Source of the DNA: Diadema setosum
Lineage: Eukaryota; Echinodermata; Echinoidea; Diadematoida; Diadematidae
Assembly (NCBI RefSeq): GCF_964275005.1
Contig: NC_092704.1
Coordinates: forward strand, 10,480,871 to 10,544,870
Length of the DNA: 64,000 nt
Reading direction: 5' to 3'
Under the pieces are notes generated by a model that worked only from the letters and a program-made list of their open reading frames with translations, was not told the DNA's origin and made no database searches. A program made the position numbers and the translations under genes. Below, one piece after another: positions 36,776 through 49,054 of this stretch (position 1 is the first letter of the stretch; the number at the start of each line of letters is the position of its first letter).

Positions 36776-39700
36776 ATGGCGGAAAGTGAGATTGGAATTC
36801 TGCGGCGTATCCGCTCGGGAACCCGATCCGAGGTAAGGATTGCTCTCTAACATTTGCAGTACTTTTACTTAAAGCCTGTGTTTAATTGAAATGTAATTTT
36901 GGACAAGTATAGTTCGTAGACATGGAAAATCCGTTCATATTTTGTCCCGAAAGATCGATGTAGGGTTGATTGGACCCCATAATAGTCCCGTGTATCGAAA
37001 TTCAGGTGTGTGAAGTCTCTGCTACGTAAATCAGTTGGGGCGTGTCTTCAATGTTTCTTTCCTAAATTTACTTCTTCTTCCATGATAGCGACCACAATCA
37101 AATTGCTGATTATCCTGTCACTTTTGGAATGGTCTATGTTGCACTGTACTCTTAAAATTCATTGGGAGGGATATAGGGTAGAAAACAATTGAGTTTACTA
37201 CCACTAACGACATAGTCTACAGCAGGCGGGCCATTGTTTGATCCTTGAGGTTCTGAATTCTGTGACTGTGTTTAAATTAAAAATCATGTGCCTTCGCTCA
37301 CTTCAGTACTACTATTTTCTTCGGGGCTGCGCCCCTGAGAAAATAGTATTAGGCCTAGTACTGAAGTCACCTCATCATGCACATACACTGTAATAACTGT
37401 AGATCTACAATTAACTATACACAGCCCAGTCGCCGCTGTACATACGTAGCGCGACAGGGCTGTACCAACGAAGCTCCAAACACGAAGAGGGTCCAACGAT
37501 AGCATGCGATCGGATTGAATTTTGATACTTTAGATCATTTTTTTGTCACTTCAAACTCATCTGACGAACAAAATGATAATGAGACTTCATATCTATGCTA
37601 TGAATATTGAAATTTAGATTTGATAACTTACCTAAAATGATGGTTATATGCAGCATGTGTAACGGTTCACGAACGGTACATCGTCTTTCACGCCAGGCCA
37701 TTTCCAATATCCGGGAGGTCACATGATCTGAATGCCCTTTCAAAAGGTCGCGCTGTCGACCGTGCTGCTACACCAACACTCAAGCAGCGCATCGCACGCA
37801 CGCAAAAGATTTCCGCAGAGATCAAGGCGCCATTTTGAATTCTGCAACGATGAACCCTGACGGTGTTAGGGAATCCGCCAGAAAGTATCATTTTTTGGTT
37901 CCACGGACTTATCACGAGGGCTCTCAATGGACTTACGAACCTTCTGTAATACAAGCATGCACTTAAGGTGAGTAACGTTTGGTAACGTGTACATTGTTTA
38001 TAAAGAACGTATAAATTTTCATAAGTTTTGTAGTTGTGTTGTGGTTCCCCACTTTGTAGGTGCCCGCTCGTTGGTCAGACGCTGTATTCGCGTAGCGTAT
38101 TAACAGCGTCTGGTCGGGCTAATCTACAATATGTAGCCCCGGAGACCGCGCCGCAAGGCGCGGTCCTGGCGGCTACCCCGCAGTTTAGCTGAAGTTAAAA
38201 ATCACGAATAACTCCCTATTGCCACATACGGCGACTTCACAAATAAAGCATGGCTAAATTTCTATCATAAACACAATGACAATAAAAAATGAAATATGCA
38301 TTACCCCATTGCCTTAGTTCTTCTTACCAATATATCTGGAAACTGCAAAATTTCCCACATTTTTTAGGAGTAAGCGGCCTGCCCTACTGGAGAGCTTTGC
38401 TGCTATTTTGAACGTGTATATCCATTAGTACGCATCTACGCATGCGTGAACAATGACGTCAACGTTGCGGATGCTCAAGGATATGAATAATGCATCATCG
38501 CACGGTGCATATAAGGTGAAATGAATATGCATCATGTAGAGAGCAATACAGCTGTCAATGCACGCGCACTGCATGAATGCATGCTGTGCGCATGTGCAAA
38601 TGATTGTGAGTTTTAGTGAGCATCGGTGAGCTGAAGATATTTGCTTTATAAGACAACATTTTCTGCATCATAAGCAATGAAATGCATCAAACAGCCGCCG
38701 ATGTGAATCATTTAGGTTTAATCGACCCATGTAAGTATTCCTAGTAGTTTTTGTTGAAAAATGAAGGAAATATAGTGCCGCAACGGTACCCGTTTTGTAC
38801 AACGTTAAGATCTGAATGCGAAAACGGCGCAGCCCCAACGCTGCACGTTGGGGCTGGTCGCAGTTATAGATCTATGTAGGTTCAACCAGAACCTCTCAGG
38901 CCTGGTATTGTAATTTATATTTCATACGCAATCATACATTGACAATTGGTCTTCATACTCCACCAAATCTTTTGGGCACTAGCCAAGAGAACACCATTTG
39001 TATACCGGCTATAGATGTCAGGCTATGTAAAGCTAAACTTCCCGTTGGAGTGGTTAAAGACACTCTAAAGTTTGTCCTTTTCTTGCTCAAAGAATTGATT
39101 GTCAGGTAATGTCAGGGCTCGACATAGGCACCTAAGTGGTGAACTGGTGCTCAAAGAATTGATTGTCAGGTAATGTCAGGGCTCGACATAGGCACCTAAG
39201 TGGTGAACTGGTGTAACCCAGTGGTCCGGGGCGGGGCCACTATGTTGGGCCGCCAAATTTCCTAAAAGGTTATCTTATAATAAGGTCTTATTTACCCAGG
39301 GTATCCTCTTCAGTGTCGCCACTGCTCTACCAGAGGGCCCTGCTATTATTATTACCCTAGCGTTGCCAGGTACCCATCTCTACACCTGGGTTGAGAGGGA
39401 CATAATGTACAATAGTGGGTAAAAACATCTTGTCCAAGGATGTAAGCACTGGGCGGGATTCAAACTCGGGTCCTCTGATCGGGAGTTGGGAGTCTTATCC
39501 ACTATGCCACAGTGCCCAATTGGGCATCTACAATGTAAATTCAACATGAAATTTTGTATCTTTATTTTGGGCCACAGCATTTCTTTTTCATGCCACCAAA
39601 AGATTTCAGTAGCCTAAAAGGGCCACCAGAGAAAATGTTAGTGTTGAGCCCTGATTGTATGACTGTACATCTCCTGAAATTGAACAGTCAGACAAAATGA

Positions 39701-39910
39701 AGCATACATATTTTCAGGGCATATTGTCAATGAAAATTATCCCGAAGGTATTGCCCCTACAAGGGTGTGGATTGAGCTCCTCAATTCAACATTATTGACA
39801 AAATATACGTAGGTATAATTGTCCATGCATTTATACCCAGAGCATTTTTGTATATGTTTATTACTTAGTAGGGCTTATTATTATCATTATTGTTGTTGTT
39901 GTTCTTATTA

Positions 39911-39959
<49 letters not shown>

Positions 39960-42900
39960 TGTCTCTATTGTCACAAGATATCTCTTGGAGATCAAATTCA
40001 CGTCAAGTTCCATCCTGGAACGTTAGACTTCTAGTACTTTTCTGAGGATTCGCGCCGTCCCCAGCAATGCTGCTTTTTGAAGCATTTACACTCGATCGGG
40101 CGCACCCACAATGATAATAATAATGATAATAATAATAATTATCATTATTATCATTATTATCATTATTATCATTATTAGTAATTATTATTATTATTGTCAT
40201 TATTGTCATTAATACAGTAGTTTTATCATTTGTGTTGAATAAATTACAACTAAAGTTTACACTTATATATTTCTGTGATGTGTGACCATGATTTTATACA
40301 TTATCCTGTTAGTAGTAGACATTCTATTAGCCAACGTAGTGTACATACATTGTACATGCTGCACATGTGCTTGTACACTATTTTACCATACACATTTCTA
40401 CATTGGTTTTCATTCATTTTGCATTATGGCAGGACTTTTTCTCATGGGAGGAGCAATCCTTTGATGAAATGGACAGTACCCTGGCTGTACAACAGGTTAG
40501 TGCCTTACCCTAGATGTTCACTATGAACACAATTCATTTTTGCCATTACCTCCTTGCGAATATCTACTTGGCACTATTTTGATGGATGTGTACAAGTAGC
40601 TTTTACTTTATTTATTGTTGCATCTGTTAAGGAGTAGACCTTAATTTAAGAAGTGCCTATCAGCATGAAATCCACAAAAAGTGTATTTGTTTGAAATGAC
40701 CAGCAATAAACCAATTGGAAGAAAAAACATGGTAACAGCATGGTAACATTTGCATGAAAGCTAGAATCTCTTTATTGCAAGATTATACTGTAGCAAGAGC
40801 ATCTGAAAGATTTTGAATCGAAAAGCAATAGACCATATCAAAAAAATAAGTGATAACATGGGAGTAACATGTAAATGAAAGCTAGAATTTCGATGCCAAG
40901 AACATCTGAAAAATGACTAAAATATCATGAACAGAATGTAGATGGAAAGGGAATGGTGAGTCTTCTCTTCCTCTTGCCAATTTGAGGAGTTGATGAGTCC
41001 CTTGAGATGTAATTTTCCATCAAAGATTTGTTCACTGTACAGTGTAGCTTGCAATGCATGTACCAAAATATAACAACACAACACAACACAACACAACACA
41101 ACACAACACAACACAACACAACACAACACAACACAACACAACACAAAACAAAACAGAAACAAACATTGCTTTCAAAAAAAAAAATATAGCTGAGTTCATA
41201 AACAGTTCATCTGGCTCCTTGCCGCAGTGTTTGTTTGTGGTCTGATCAACAGCTTTTCTTTCAAAAAGTGGGCAGCTGGATGTGTACAGACGAACTTGTC
41301 CTCATGTATATGTACATAAGCATGTTAAAGTATTAGATATCATCATCTGAAAAAGCATTAATATGTTTGTCAGTCAACGTTTGATGTTGTGAGATTGTAG
41401 GTAGACATATTGTATTGCAACTGTGCATATATTTGTTTCAATTTGTTGCAAAATTGTGCAACATATTTGATATCCTGTGAATACCTGCACCACCAGTACA
41501 TTCAACAGAGCATCCGTAAGGACATCAGCAACATTGATGGTATACTCCACCCACCGGAGGGGCAGGATGAAGGGGTGTGGAAGTACGAGCACCTGCGCCA
41601 GTTCTGCCTTGAGCTCAATGGGCTTGCTGTGAAGCTCCAAGTAAGTCAACACATGTATCAGGTTTCAACTCTTCATTTATGACGAGTACTATGATTGACG
41701 TTTATTTCTAATTTTTTTTTTTTTCATTTTACTTTCATATATTGGTTGCATAGCCACGACATGTGACCGACAGTCATATGACTTGTTGGACTTTGAAATT
41801 CTTGATTTTCTTGCGGGTATGTATACCCGGTACTGTATTGTATTTGAGGAAACTGGAGTAGGTACTGTCCTGTTTGACACCTCAGATATGATGTGATTGA
41901 CTTTGATACATTTTACAAACACCCCAAAACCTTTTTCTTTGCTTAATACAATTTGGGACGAAACAAACTGTCTGTCAGTTGTGACTAACTAAGTTGATTA
42001 CATGCTTGAAGTGATCTTAAAACTATTCATTTATTAAACTCAAACATAAAGGAATGAGTGTCTGTACCTCTGTTTATGTAGGTGCTGGGTACAGGGTTAA
42101 CCCTAATTGATTATAACCAATGAAAGCAAAAAATGATCACTCTTTTATGGAATTTGACTGAAAGCAACATTTGCATTGAAATTGAATGAGAATTTATGTT
42201 TTTGAGCAATTTTCGGTCCGACGTGCATGTACCTTCAGTGTATTTATGCATAACTTTGAAACTGCATGCCTGAGCATTGCAAATTTGGTGTCAAAAGATG
42301 CGGGAGTCTCAAAAGAAAAAAGAAATGAAGCATTGCAGCAACATATTGTGCAGAATGTCGTGGGGGGGGGGGGGAGGCCTCCCATGCCCTGCGACCTAGT
42401 TTGAGTTAAGGGCTTCAGGCCATCTATCACTCTTATCACTGCTTTTATCCATTGTACGTGTACTCTCATAACAGAAAGAATGCAATCCAGACACTTGCAC
42501 CCAGATGACGGCTACAGAGCAGTGGATCTTCCTGTGTGCCGCTCACAAGACTCCAAAGGAGGTATAAACATTCATACTGCAGTTTCAGATACAACATTTC
42601 CAATTTTCTTCCGTATATACAGGTACAGTACTTTCTTTCACAATCCTCTGGCAATTTCAGCATCGTACAGTGTATGCGGTGTTTGACTCTTTGCACGCCA
42701 CAATGTAAACCCCCTGTGTGCCACATTATTCTGAGATTGCAACATGTCAGTACTCCGTTTATGCTAGAAATGCAGTACGGCAAAGTTGTAGAGAAAATTG
42801 CAAGCTTTGCTGTTATATACATGTAGACTTTTTTTAGCAGAGCAGGGGCTAGATTTCTTGCAAATAGCAAGTATTCAAAACATGACCCCAAAGCAGAATT

Positions 42901-45900
42901 CAAAATTGTATTCTTAGTCCTGATTACACTTTGTAGCTGTGCCGTCAAGTAAAGTAGGTCTGGGAGGCATGAATTGTTGAAGGCACAAGCTCGAGAAAAA
43001 TATGAAAATCCGCTTGGAAAATCCCTACGGATCACCGCACACTACAAGCTATATGTGTCAGGAGTGGAATCACGCGTGACGCTTTCAATGGACTGTGGCA
43101 TATTGTGTTTGATTTGTCCATCAGTTTGTGAGCATTTGCATGTTTGTGCAATATATGCAAAGTTGCCATGCAAGCGTGGCACACGGAGAGTTAAAGGCAT
43201 AATTTACCATTAATTTGCAGATGAAGCAAAACCCAGTGTTAGTGCCTTAAAATAGTTCTAAAATGTGAGTTAGGGACAGAAACAATCACTGTAAAAATTT
43301 GAATCCGTATTATCGATGGTAAGTATTGTTAAACACATAAAATGTGCACAATAATCATAATAGAAATATTTCCAGACTGAACCGTCTACAGTTATGGTTT
43401 ATTAAGAAAGATACTGATATCTCCTTATATTTTAGGCTTTTCTGCGAAATTTTATATGGTAGGATGTTTTGTGATTCAACAGACCTACACATATGCATCA
43501 AATGTGATATCTTCAAAATTTTTAAAATCACTGCTCCCAAAGGTAAACTGCACCTTTAGTAGGCTCAGTATGGATGTATTGAAAGGGAGGATATACAATG
43601 TACATGTATGAGGCAATGGGCCTTGTAAAGGATTACAGATGCCACAGTGGGGAATTTGTAAAGGCTTGAGATTAAGTCACGAGACTTGTCTTCTTTTCAA
43701 ATGTGTCCAGCATTCCAGACAGTCTGTCCTTTGCTATTCCTGATGGCAAATTCTATAATTGTCATTTTATGCACCAATGTGTCTATATAAACAAAAACAA
43801 AACAAAACACAGCAAAGACCCTCTCACCTTGCTGTTTTATCTGGGTCTTGTAAACAGTGATAGACTGTGACTTACTGTACTCCATTTACTTATAGTGTGT
43901 TGGTTTACATAGTGCATGTTTATTATCAACTGGTGCAATTAAGATCATTGTTATAAATTTACTCTCAACTTTCCGTTTACTCTATTTTACTTTTTTTTTA
44001 TTCACCCTTTTTGAAATATTGAATATAAGTTTTACAGGCATTCTTACATAATGTACATCATAATGAAATTATATTTTTGTGGTCTGGCACATCTTACAGG
44101 TGAATGCAGTGAAAGTATAAAAAAAGAAAGTACTATTTTTCTCAGCATCGAGGAACAGCGTTGCTTTTATATCATCAATGATAAAATCATGTGATGTGGC
44201 GTGACCAAATGCCAAGCAACAGAAATGAACCCTTTGGTTGCTATCTGTACATTGTACATTTGTCCTGCAGTGCCCTGCGATTGACTACACCAGACACACT
44301 CTGGATGGAGCGGCCTGTCTCTTAAACAGCAACAAGTACTTCCCGAGTCGGTAAGCAATAAGCTGTACATGTATGTTATAATGGCAATTTGCTTGTTGCC
44401 TCCCAACAGCCTCTAATGTTTATGGAGTCGACAAGCAATTCTTGATTGCTGACTTCACTACGGCATCTACATCAGTGTAGGGACTAGCCATTGGCTCTTC
44501 TGGTGTACACTGTAGCAAAGTGAAATTAGATTTGAAAGATTGAAGCCTTTCTGGACAGCTGTTGCTATGATGCCATGATTTGGCCTGTGACAATGTCACA
44601 TTTGGCTATTTCAGGGTGAAAGGACAAGTTCACCCAAATATTCATGTGGAGTGAGTGAATGCAGTAATGCTAGTATAACACATCATTGAAAGCTTGTGGT
44701 GAATACTGGATTTAGGTACAGAAGTAGAATTAATGTAGGTGTGTTTCATACATAAAACATTTTAACAATTTTAAACATGGAAATGATTATAGTTCCATCA
44801 TTTTTACAATTTAGGAAGCTATCTCCTAGATCCATAATGCTCTTCCACTTGCAAGTTGAGGATAAGCTCTCAGTATTAAAGTACAAGTACGAATATGACT
44901 AAATAAGCAAAGGTGAATTACGAACATAGTTAACCTTTTGTGTGCTTTGAGAGCAAATTGGCACAGAAGACACCATAGCATGGTATACAAATTGTGAATA
45001 GTCACCTGTGTGATGGTTCAAGATTTCGCATTAGCTGAAAGGTAGAGGCACTCTATAATGAGGCGAAGCCTATTCGAATAAATATGCATCATCTTTTTAT
45101 GCAACACCTCGAACGTCAGTAGATATGGTCCACACAGATCCTTGAATTTAGCACAGAAATGGCAACCATTTTTCCTTGAAAGGCGACTCAGTAGCACAGT
45201 CACAGTCAGCCGTGTACACATATGTGCGTTTGTGAAACCAATTGGTGGAAGTTGTTTACAAAACTGAGTGGCAAAATGTACGCTTGTAATTGTTGAGTGT
45301 GCACAAGAAATGTTTGTTTATTGTGACATCAGAGCCATGCAATGGCGCAAAAACTCAATGGTGAGTTTAGCACTGGAGTCAACAGAAATTGGTGACATTA
45401 GCCCTGCGATATCCATTTTCGCTCTCACAAAATTGCACAGCCGACAGAGACAGTGTGCGATGGAACTTTTAACCACATGTCATGTGATGGGGCAGTCAAC
45501 CAATCAGATAGCTACATTCTTTCCAGGTGTTGTATAATATACAAATAATGAATGTTTATGAGTGCAATGGACAGAATATTTCATGAGCTGAAAGATGAAA
45601 TGATCCATTCAACGAGGCGCAGCCGAGTTGAATTGATCAAACATTTCTTCTTTCACCATATGAAATATTCTGTCCATTGCACGAATGAAAAATATTTATT
45701 ATTTGTTTTATATAACGCCTAAAATAGTTCCTTGTCATTTGATATTTCAGAATCTGAAATCAAGAGAGTGCTCAATGAGCGCTTCACGATAGCGTGCTGT
45801 CGCATACACACACTGCAAACGCAAGCGTTTTACACGCATAGTGTGCCGGGCTCTCGGCGAGCGTGGAATGGAGCAAATCGTATGGATCTAAAATTGCACG

Positions 45901-46662
45901 GTAAATGGATCCAAAATTGCACGGATGATGACGTCATAGTGAAATGGGCAGAATGATCACTGTCAAACAACCAATCAGATGATAAGGATCTCTTCAGGCA
46001 TTATATAATACACACTGTCCAAAGTGCCCAGTACTGAAAGGGTTAATGCCTGTAGACTAATGCATGAATCTCTATTTTGGCAGGGTGAGCATCAAGGAGT
46101 CATCGGTAGCCAAGCTGGGCTCGGTGTGTAGACGCATCTACAGGATATTCTCCCATGCCTACTTCCACCATAGAACCCTCTTTGACGAGTATGAGGTAAG
46201 TCTGTGTAGAGGAGAGATGTAGCAAAGATGTTTTTGTACACTCTTATTGGTTCTATAATATTTTTTTGGGTACAGTCTGCACCAGTCTAGTGGAGAATGT
46301 AATAAAACTGAGAAACAAAGCTAACGAAACACCACCTTTTCAGTCAACACCTACAACAACACCTCCTATATACGACACATTTCCCATAGACACTTCCCCG
46401 AGTATACTCGGGACTCGTCCTCCACGGGTTAAGGTAGAAAGTGACCGCACTTTGTCTTTGTTGTTGTGATCTAGCTTACATGCAAGCATCATTATTCTCT
46501 TCTTCCCTCCTCCCCTCCCCTTGCCACCCCCATATTTAGAATGAGACTTTCCTCTGCCGCCGCTTCACAACGTTCGTCACCAAGTACAACCTGATGCCCA
46601 AGGACAACCTCATCGTTCCCATCCTGGAGGAGAGTCAGTCGACCACCGAGAGCGAAGCGTGA
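36776..46662 (+). CDS. MOB4: MOB kinase activator-like 4 (phocein), seven coding exons
   Basis: Coding exons: 36776-36832, 40433-40495, 41497-41640, 42475-42561, 44271-44350, 46084-46195 and 46540-46662. All introns are GT-AG. The product has 221 residues (vertebrate MOB4 has 225) and is near-identical in the core, for example [20 protein letters not shown] and [20 protein letters not shown]. The Mob/phocein zinc site is intact: Cys91 and Cys96 (CNPDTC), His168 and His173 (HAYFHH). MOB4 is a cytoplasmic subunit of the STRIPAK complex, with striatin, PP2A and GCKIII kinases; it opposes Hippo signalling and acts in vesicle traffic and neuronal transport. The start ATCATGG gives [15 protein letters not shown], which aligns with human MAEGTAVLRRNRPG. 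Only the exon-5/6 junction splits a codon (Arg144). The 3' UTR end was not found. Confidence 0.97.
38076..38165. repeat. Two GC-rich perfect hairpins in MOB4 intron 1
   Basis: CAGACGCTGT/ACAGCGTCTG (38076-38085 with 38103-38112) is a 10-bp stem. GACCGCGCC/GGCGCGGTC (38144-38165) is a 9-bp stem closed by a GCAA tetraloop. They lie within 100 bp in a locally GC-rich part of the intron. No function is known to me. Confidence 0.7.
38830..38856. repeat. GC-rich perfect hairpin in MOB4 intron 1
   Basis: CAGCCCCAACG and CGTTGGGGCTG form an 11-bp perfect stem with a CTGCA loop. It resembles the CG-rich apices of the foldback elements elsewhere in the window. Confidence 0.7.
39085..39212. repeat. Perfect 64-bp tandem duplication
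   Basis: The 64-bp unit beginning GCTCAAAGAATTGATTG (39085-39148) is repeated exactly at 39149-39212, so the duplication is recent. It contains the CAGGGCTCGACA terminus of the hAT-like element that follows, so the terminus is present twice. Confidence 0.95.
39177..39653. mobile_element. hAT-like MITE interrupted by a SINE
   Basis: Left end CAGGGCTCGACATAGG; right end TTAGTGTTGAGCCCTG. These inverted termini (CAGGGCTC) are typical of a widespread hAT MITE type. Element sequence resumes after the SINE with GGGCCAC and CCACCAAAAG. No intact 8-bp target duplication was seen, perhaps because of the tandem duplication at the left end. Confidence 0.65.
39268..39519 (-). mobile_element. tRNA-derived SINE, copy 2
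   Basis: Read on the minus strand it begins GGGCACTGTGGCATAGTGG (A box) and has a GAGTTTGAATCCC B box. The body contains GCAGGGCCCTCTGGTAGAGC and the tail TAAATAAGACCTTATTATAA. This is the fullest of the three copies, and it sits inside the hAT-like MITE in MOB4 intron 1. Confidence 0.85.
39883..39958. repeat. (TTA)n microsatellite
   Basis: About 75 bp of TTA/TTG units in MOB4 intron 1. Confidence 0.95.
40112..40215. repeat. (ATTATC)n/(AATAATG)n repeat
   Basis: Imperfect ATTATC units with a strand-symmetric start (ATAATGATAATAATAA then TTATCATTATTATC), giving a weak hairpin. MOB4 intron 1. Confidence 0.85.
41071..41148. repeat. (ACACA)n pentanucleotide repeat
   Basis: About 15 near-perfect CAACA units in MOB4 intron 2. 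Frames on both strands are artefacts. Confidence 0.95.
43191..43559. mobile_element. TTAA-type MITE, family 2, copy c
   Basis: It lies in MOB4 intron 4. TTAAAGGCATAATTTACC at the left and the inverted AGGTGCAGTTTACC end match copies a and b. The right flank reads TTAG rather than TTAA. Confidence 0.85.
44982..45540. mobile_element. Repeat family with TATACAAAT head and TGTATAATA tail, copy A
   Basis: About 560 bp in MOB4 intron 5, matching 49055-49512 over its length (GACATCAGAGCC, TGCGATATCCATTTT, ACCAATCAGATAGCTACATT). Head TATACAAATTGTGAATAGTC; tail CAGGTGTTGTATAATA. It includes an AGGCGAAGCCT hairpin. It is non-coding and looks like a non-autonomous DNA transposon. The superfamily is not assigned. 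Confidence 0.75.
45533..46013. mobile_element. Same repeat family, copy B, with foldback interior
   Basis: It abuts copy A. The head TATACAAATAATGAATG is followed by a long foldback: ATGGACAGAATATTTCAT and its inverse ATGAAATATTCTGTCCAT flank the apex TTCAACGAGGCGCAGCCGAG. The 3' part ends with ACCAATCAGATGATAAGG and CAGGCATTATATAATA, like copy A. It lies in MOB4 intron 5, just upstream of exon 6. Confidence 0.7.
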
Positions 46663-46802
46663 TGACCGCTCCAGTCCGGCCCCGCCTCCCCTCTGTCATA
46701 CCCCCCTCTGGACAGAGGGTCTCCTTTTGGTCATCTCAGCACTTATACATGTTTTGTTTGGTTGCTAAATAATTCTTTGTGTGCCAAGATGTAAAACCCC
46801 TG

Positions 46803-46959
46803 GGCCCCGTTTCATAAAAGATGTTAGGATGTCAACTCTTGCTGGAATGACAACTTCCCATAGCAACAGCCAATCACGAAGCTGGATTTTTGTCATTACC
46901 ATGGCAATTGACATTCCAGCAAGAGTTGTTATCATATCAACTTTTTATGAAACGGGGCC
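46803..46959. mobile_element. Palindromic MITE with GGCCCCGTTTCATAAAA termini
   Basis: The ends GGCCCCGTTTCATAAAA and TTTTTATGAAACGGGGCC are inverted. The arms continue with CAACTCTTGCTGGAATG and CATTCCAGCAAGAGTTG. It is about 157 bp and non-coding, just downstream of the MOB4 stop codon, so it may be transcribed in the 3' UTR. Confidence 0.85.
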
Positions 46960-47596
46960 GTGTATTGTGAGACGGCAATCCACGACTGCTTTTGGGTTTT
47001 TCAAAGCCATGTAACTTTTTATAGAAGCATTTATGCTTGAAATGCAGTACGACAAAGTTGTAGAGAAAACTGCAGGCTTTACCATGGTGTGACTTTTATG
47101 ACAAGAGTATGGCTATGAAGCTCATTATATGTATTGTGGCATGCAGGGATCTATTGTTCGGTTTGTGCACAGTTGTTTGTTTGAGCAAGAAATGCATAGT
47201 TGGGAAGCCGTTGAATGAGTCGAGCATGCAGACAGGACACGCAAAGTGTTGAGGATTTATGTGCAGTAACTGAGGAAGAACAAATATGGCCCTCCTAGCC
47301 AAATTGTAACATTGGCTACCCTACAGAAAACAACTTCACAGTTTCATCAAGGATACCCGTGCAGATGGATATTTTGTCGATGGCCGGGACCAAACAGAAT
47401 AGTCTCGATTCAAAGCCAAATTTGGGGTTTTTATGCTGACGATGCTGACCACAAGGAAGCCATGAAGATGCTTTCTAAATATTTTGTTCTACCACTTGTA
47501 TATGTGACAAAATCTGTAAGCCCTGGTTGAGAAAGTAGCGTGTAAGATACAGGATACATATCATCACCTATTTCCAGTGAATATTGTAATGGAACT

Positions 47597-47987
47597 TTAA
47601 AGGGTGTGTACAGTTCTGGTCGAGGTGAAAATTTAGCCTTTAACATTTTGCGAGATATTCAGAAACCACTCTATGGGATGTCAAAGAGCATGCAATTCTA
47701 AGGGGTATCAGAAGTTTATTTGATGAAAATCGGCTTTGAAATAGCTGAGATATCCAAAAACAGTGTGAAACAAAGAGATCCTAATAAAAGCGTGGCCTGT
47801 CGCCTTTTATTATTATCACTTTTTTGGATATCTCAGCCATTTGAAAACCAATTTTCATCAAATAAACGTTGAATCCTTCTTAAAATTACATGCTCTTTCA
47901 TATTTCATACGAGGTTTCTCATTATCTCACTTAGGAATGTTCAAAACATGAATCCCCACCTCAACCAGTACTGTACAGTCCTTTTAA
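47597..47987. mobile_element. TTAA-type foldback MITE, family 1, copy 4
   Basis: TTAA at 47597-47600 and 47984-47987. The TIRs read AGGGTGTGTACAGTTCTGG and (reverse) AAGGACTGTACAGTACTGG. The inverted GAGATATCC / GGATATCTC arms are as in the other copies. These termini are the best-matched pair of the four. Confidence 0.88.
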
Positions 47988-48287
47988 GTCATGACTACCA
48001 TCATATCAATTATATACTTTTATTTGAAGTTTTGAAATTCCTTTTAAAAGCAGTTATGTATTCATTTCATTTTTTTTGTTTGTTTTGGAAGTACACCTTT
48101 GAACAAGAGTGATATACCTCCACTGAAGGAATTGATGCAGACAGTGATTCTTGCACATCACTAATTTGTAATATGGACTTGTAAAACCTTTCCAGCTAAG
48201 GGCCTGTCCATGAGAGCAATGCAAAGCACTGAAATCATGCCATTGTTGCCTCTGCCAAGGTGGTAGTGTTTTTTGGCATAGTTGGTT

Positions 48288-48482
48288 TTTTAGTAGTAGC
48301 CATGATAAAAAGATCATGGGTGTACATACTCGAGCAGGATTCGAACCTACGACCTCCTGATCACCGGACAGGCATCATCTCGACTAGACCACCGAGCTGT
48401 CCGGTGATCAGGAGGTCGTAGGTTCGAATCCTGCTCGAGTATGTATGACCATGATTTTTTTTTATCATGGCTACTACTAAAA
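48288..48482. repeat. Foldback tRNA-like SINE hairpin
   Basis: Arms of about 84 bp (48288-48371 and 48397-48482) are nearly perfect inverse copies with a 25-nt loop. Each contains a B box (GGTTCGAATCC on the minus strand at about 48352, and on the plus strand at 48421). An A-box-like TGGTCTAGTCG lies in the loop on the minus strand, so that strand holds a complete tRNA-like promoter. The other arm duplicates its 3' half and tail in inverted orientation. Confidence 0.8.
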
Positions 48483-49054
48483 CACTGGTCAACGTCGATG
48501 TAGGGCAATTTGTCAATCAGTTGCAATGAAAACATCTCAATGGAAGAATTTCATGAATTTGAATAGTTGGTCTGTCTGTCTGTCTGTTGGCAAAATAACT
48601 CAAAAAGTTTTGTACGGATTTGCAGGAAAAGTTGACGGCAAAAGGAACAGATGATTAAATGTTGGTATTGGTCTGGATAACCCTCTGGATCTAGGATACT
48701 TTTTTTAATGCTCTTGAAGGATTCTGATTTGCAAATGGAAGGCAACAAACGAAGGAGGTCAACCTGCGTGTATTTGAAGTGTGCATATGTGCTCGAGGCA
48801 GAGCATGCAGTAAGCTGCTGATGAGGTAGACTCTGCAAATGAGACTCAATAGAGAGGCTTCCTCATTCGTGGGAAAGAAGGGCGATTTTTAGTGTGCATG
48901 TATGAGTGAAAATGGCGGAAGTCTGCGATCTCAGATTCAGATTGAATGATGATAGTGGGATGGTGGTGGGGGAGGGGGTTGGAGATTGGAGATTGGACAA
49001 GGGAGGAGGGGTAATGGAAAAGGAAGACATCTTCTAGTTTTCAAATCATGTTCA
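48483..49054. other. No gene recognised
   Basis: Short frames only. A GGGGGAGGGGG stretch lies at about 48965-48980. Confidence 0.4.

Noticed and set aside
36624-36836. Longer plus-strand frame over MOB4 exon 1
   Set aside because: It is in a different frame from the MOB4 start at 36776, which matches the family.
37848-37973. Alternative first exon of MOB4 (ATG at about 37850 and donor gtgagt at about 37970)
   Set aside because: The frame from that ATG reaches a stop just before the donor, so it cannot join exon 2 in frame. A non-coding exon remains possible but unsupported.
42466-43035. 189-codon minus-strand frame
   Set aside because: It lies antisense to MOB4 exon 4 and intron 4 and has no motif. 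The plus-strand exon is certain.
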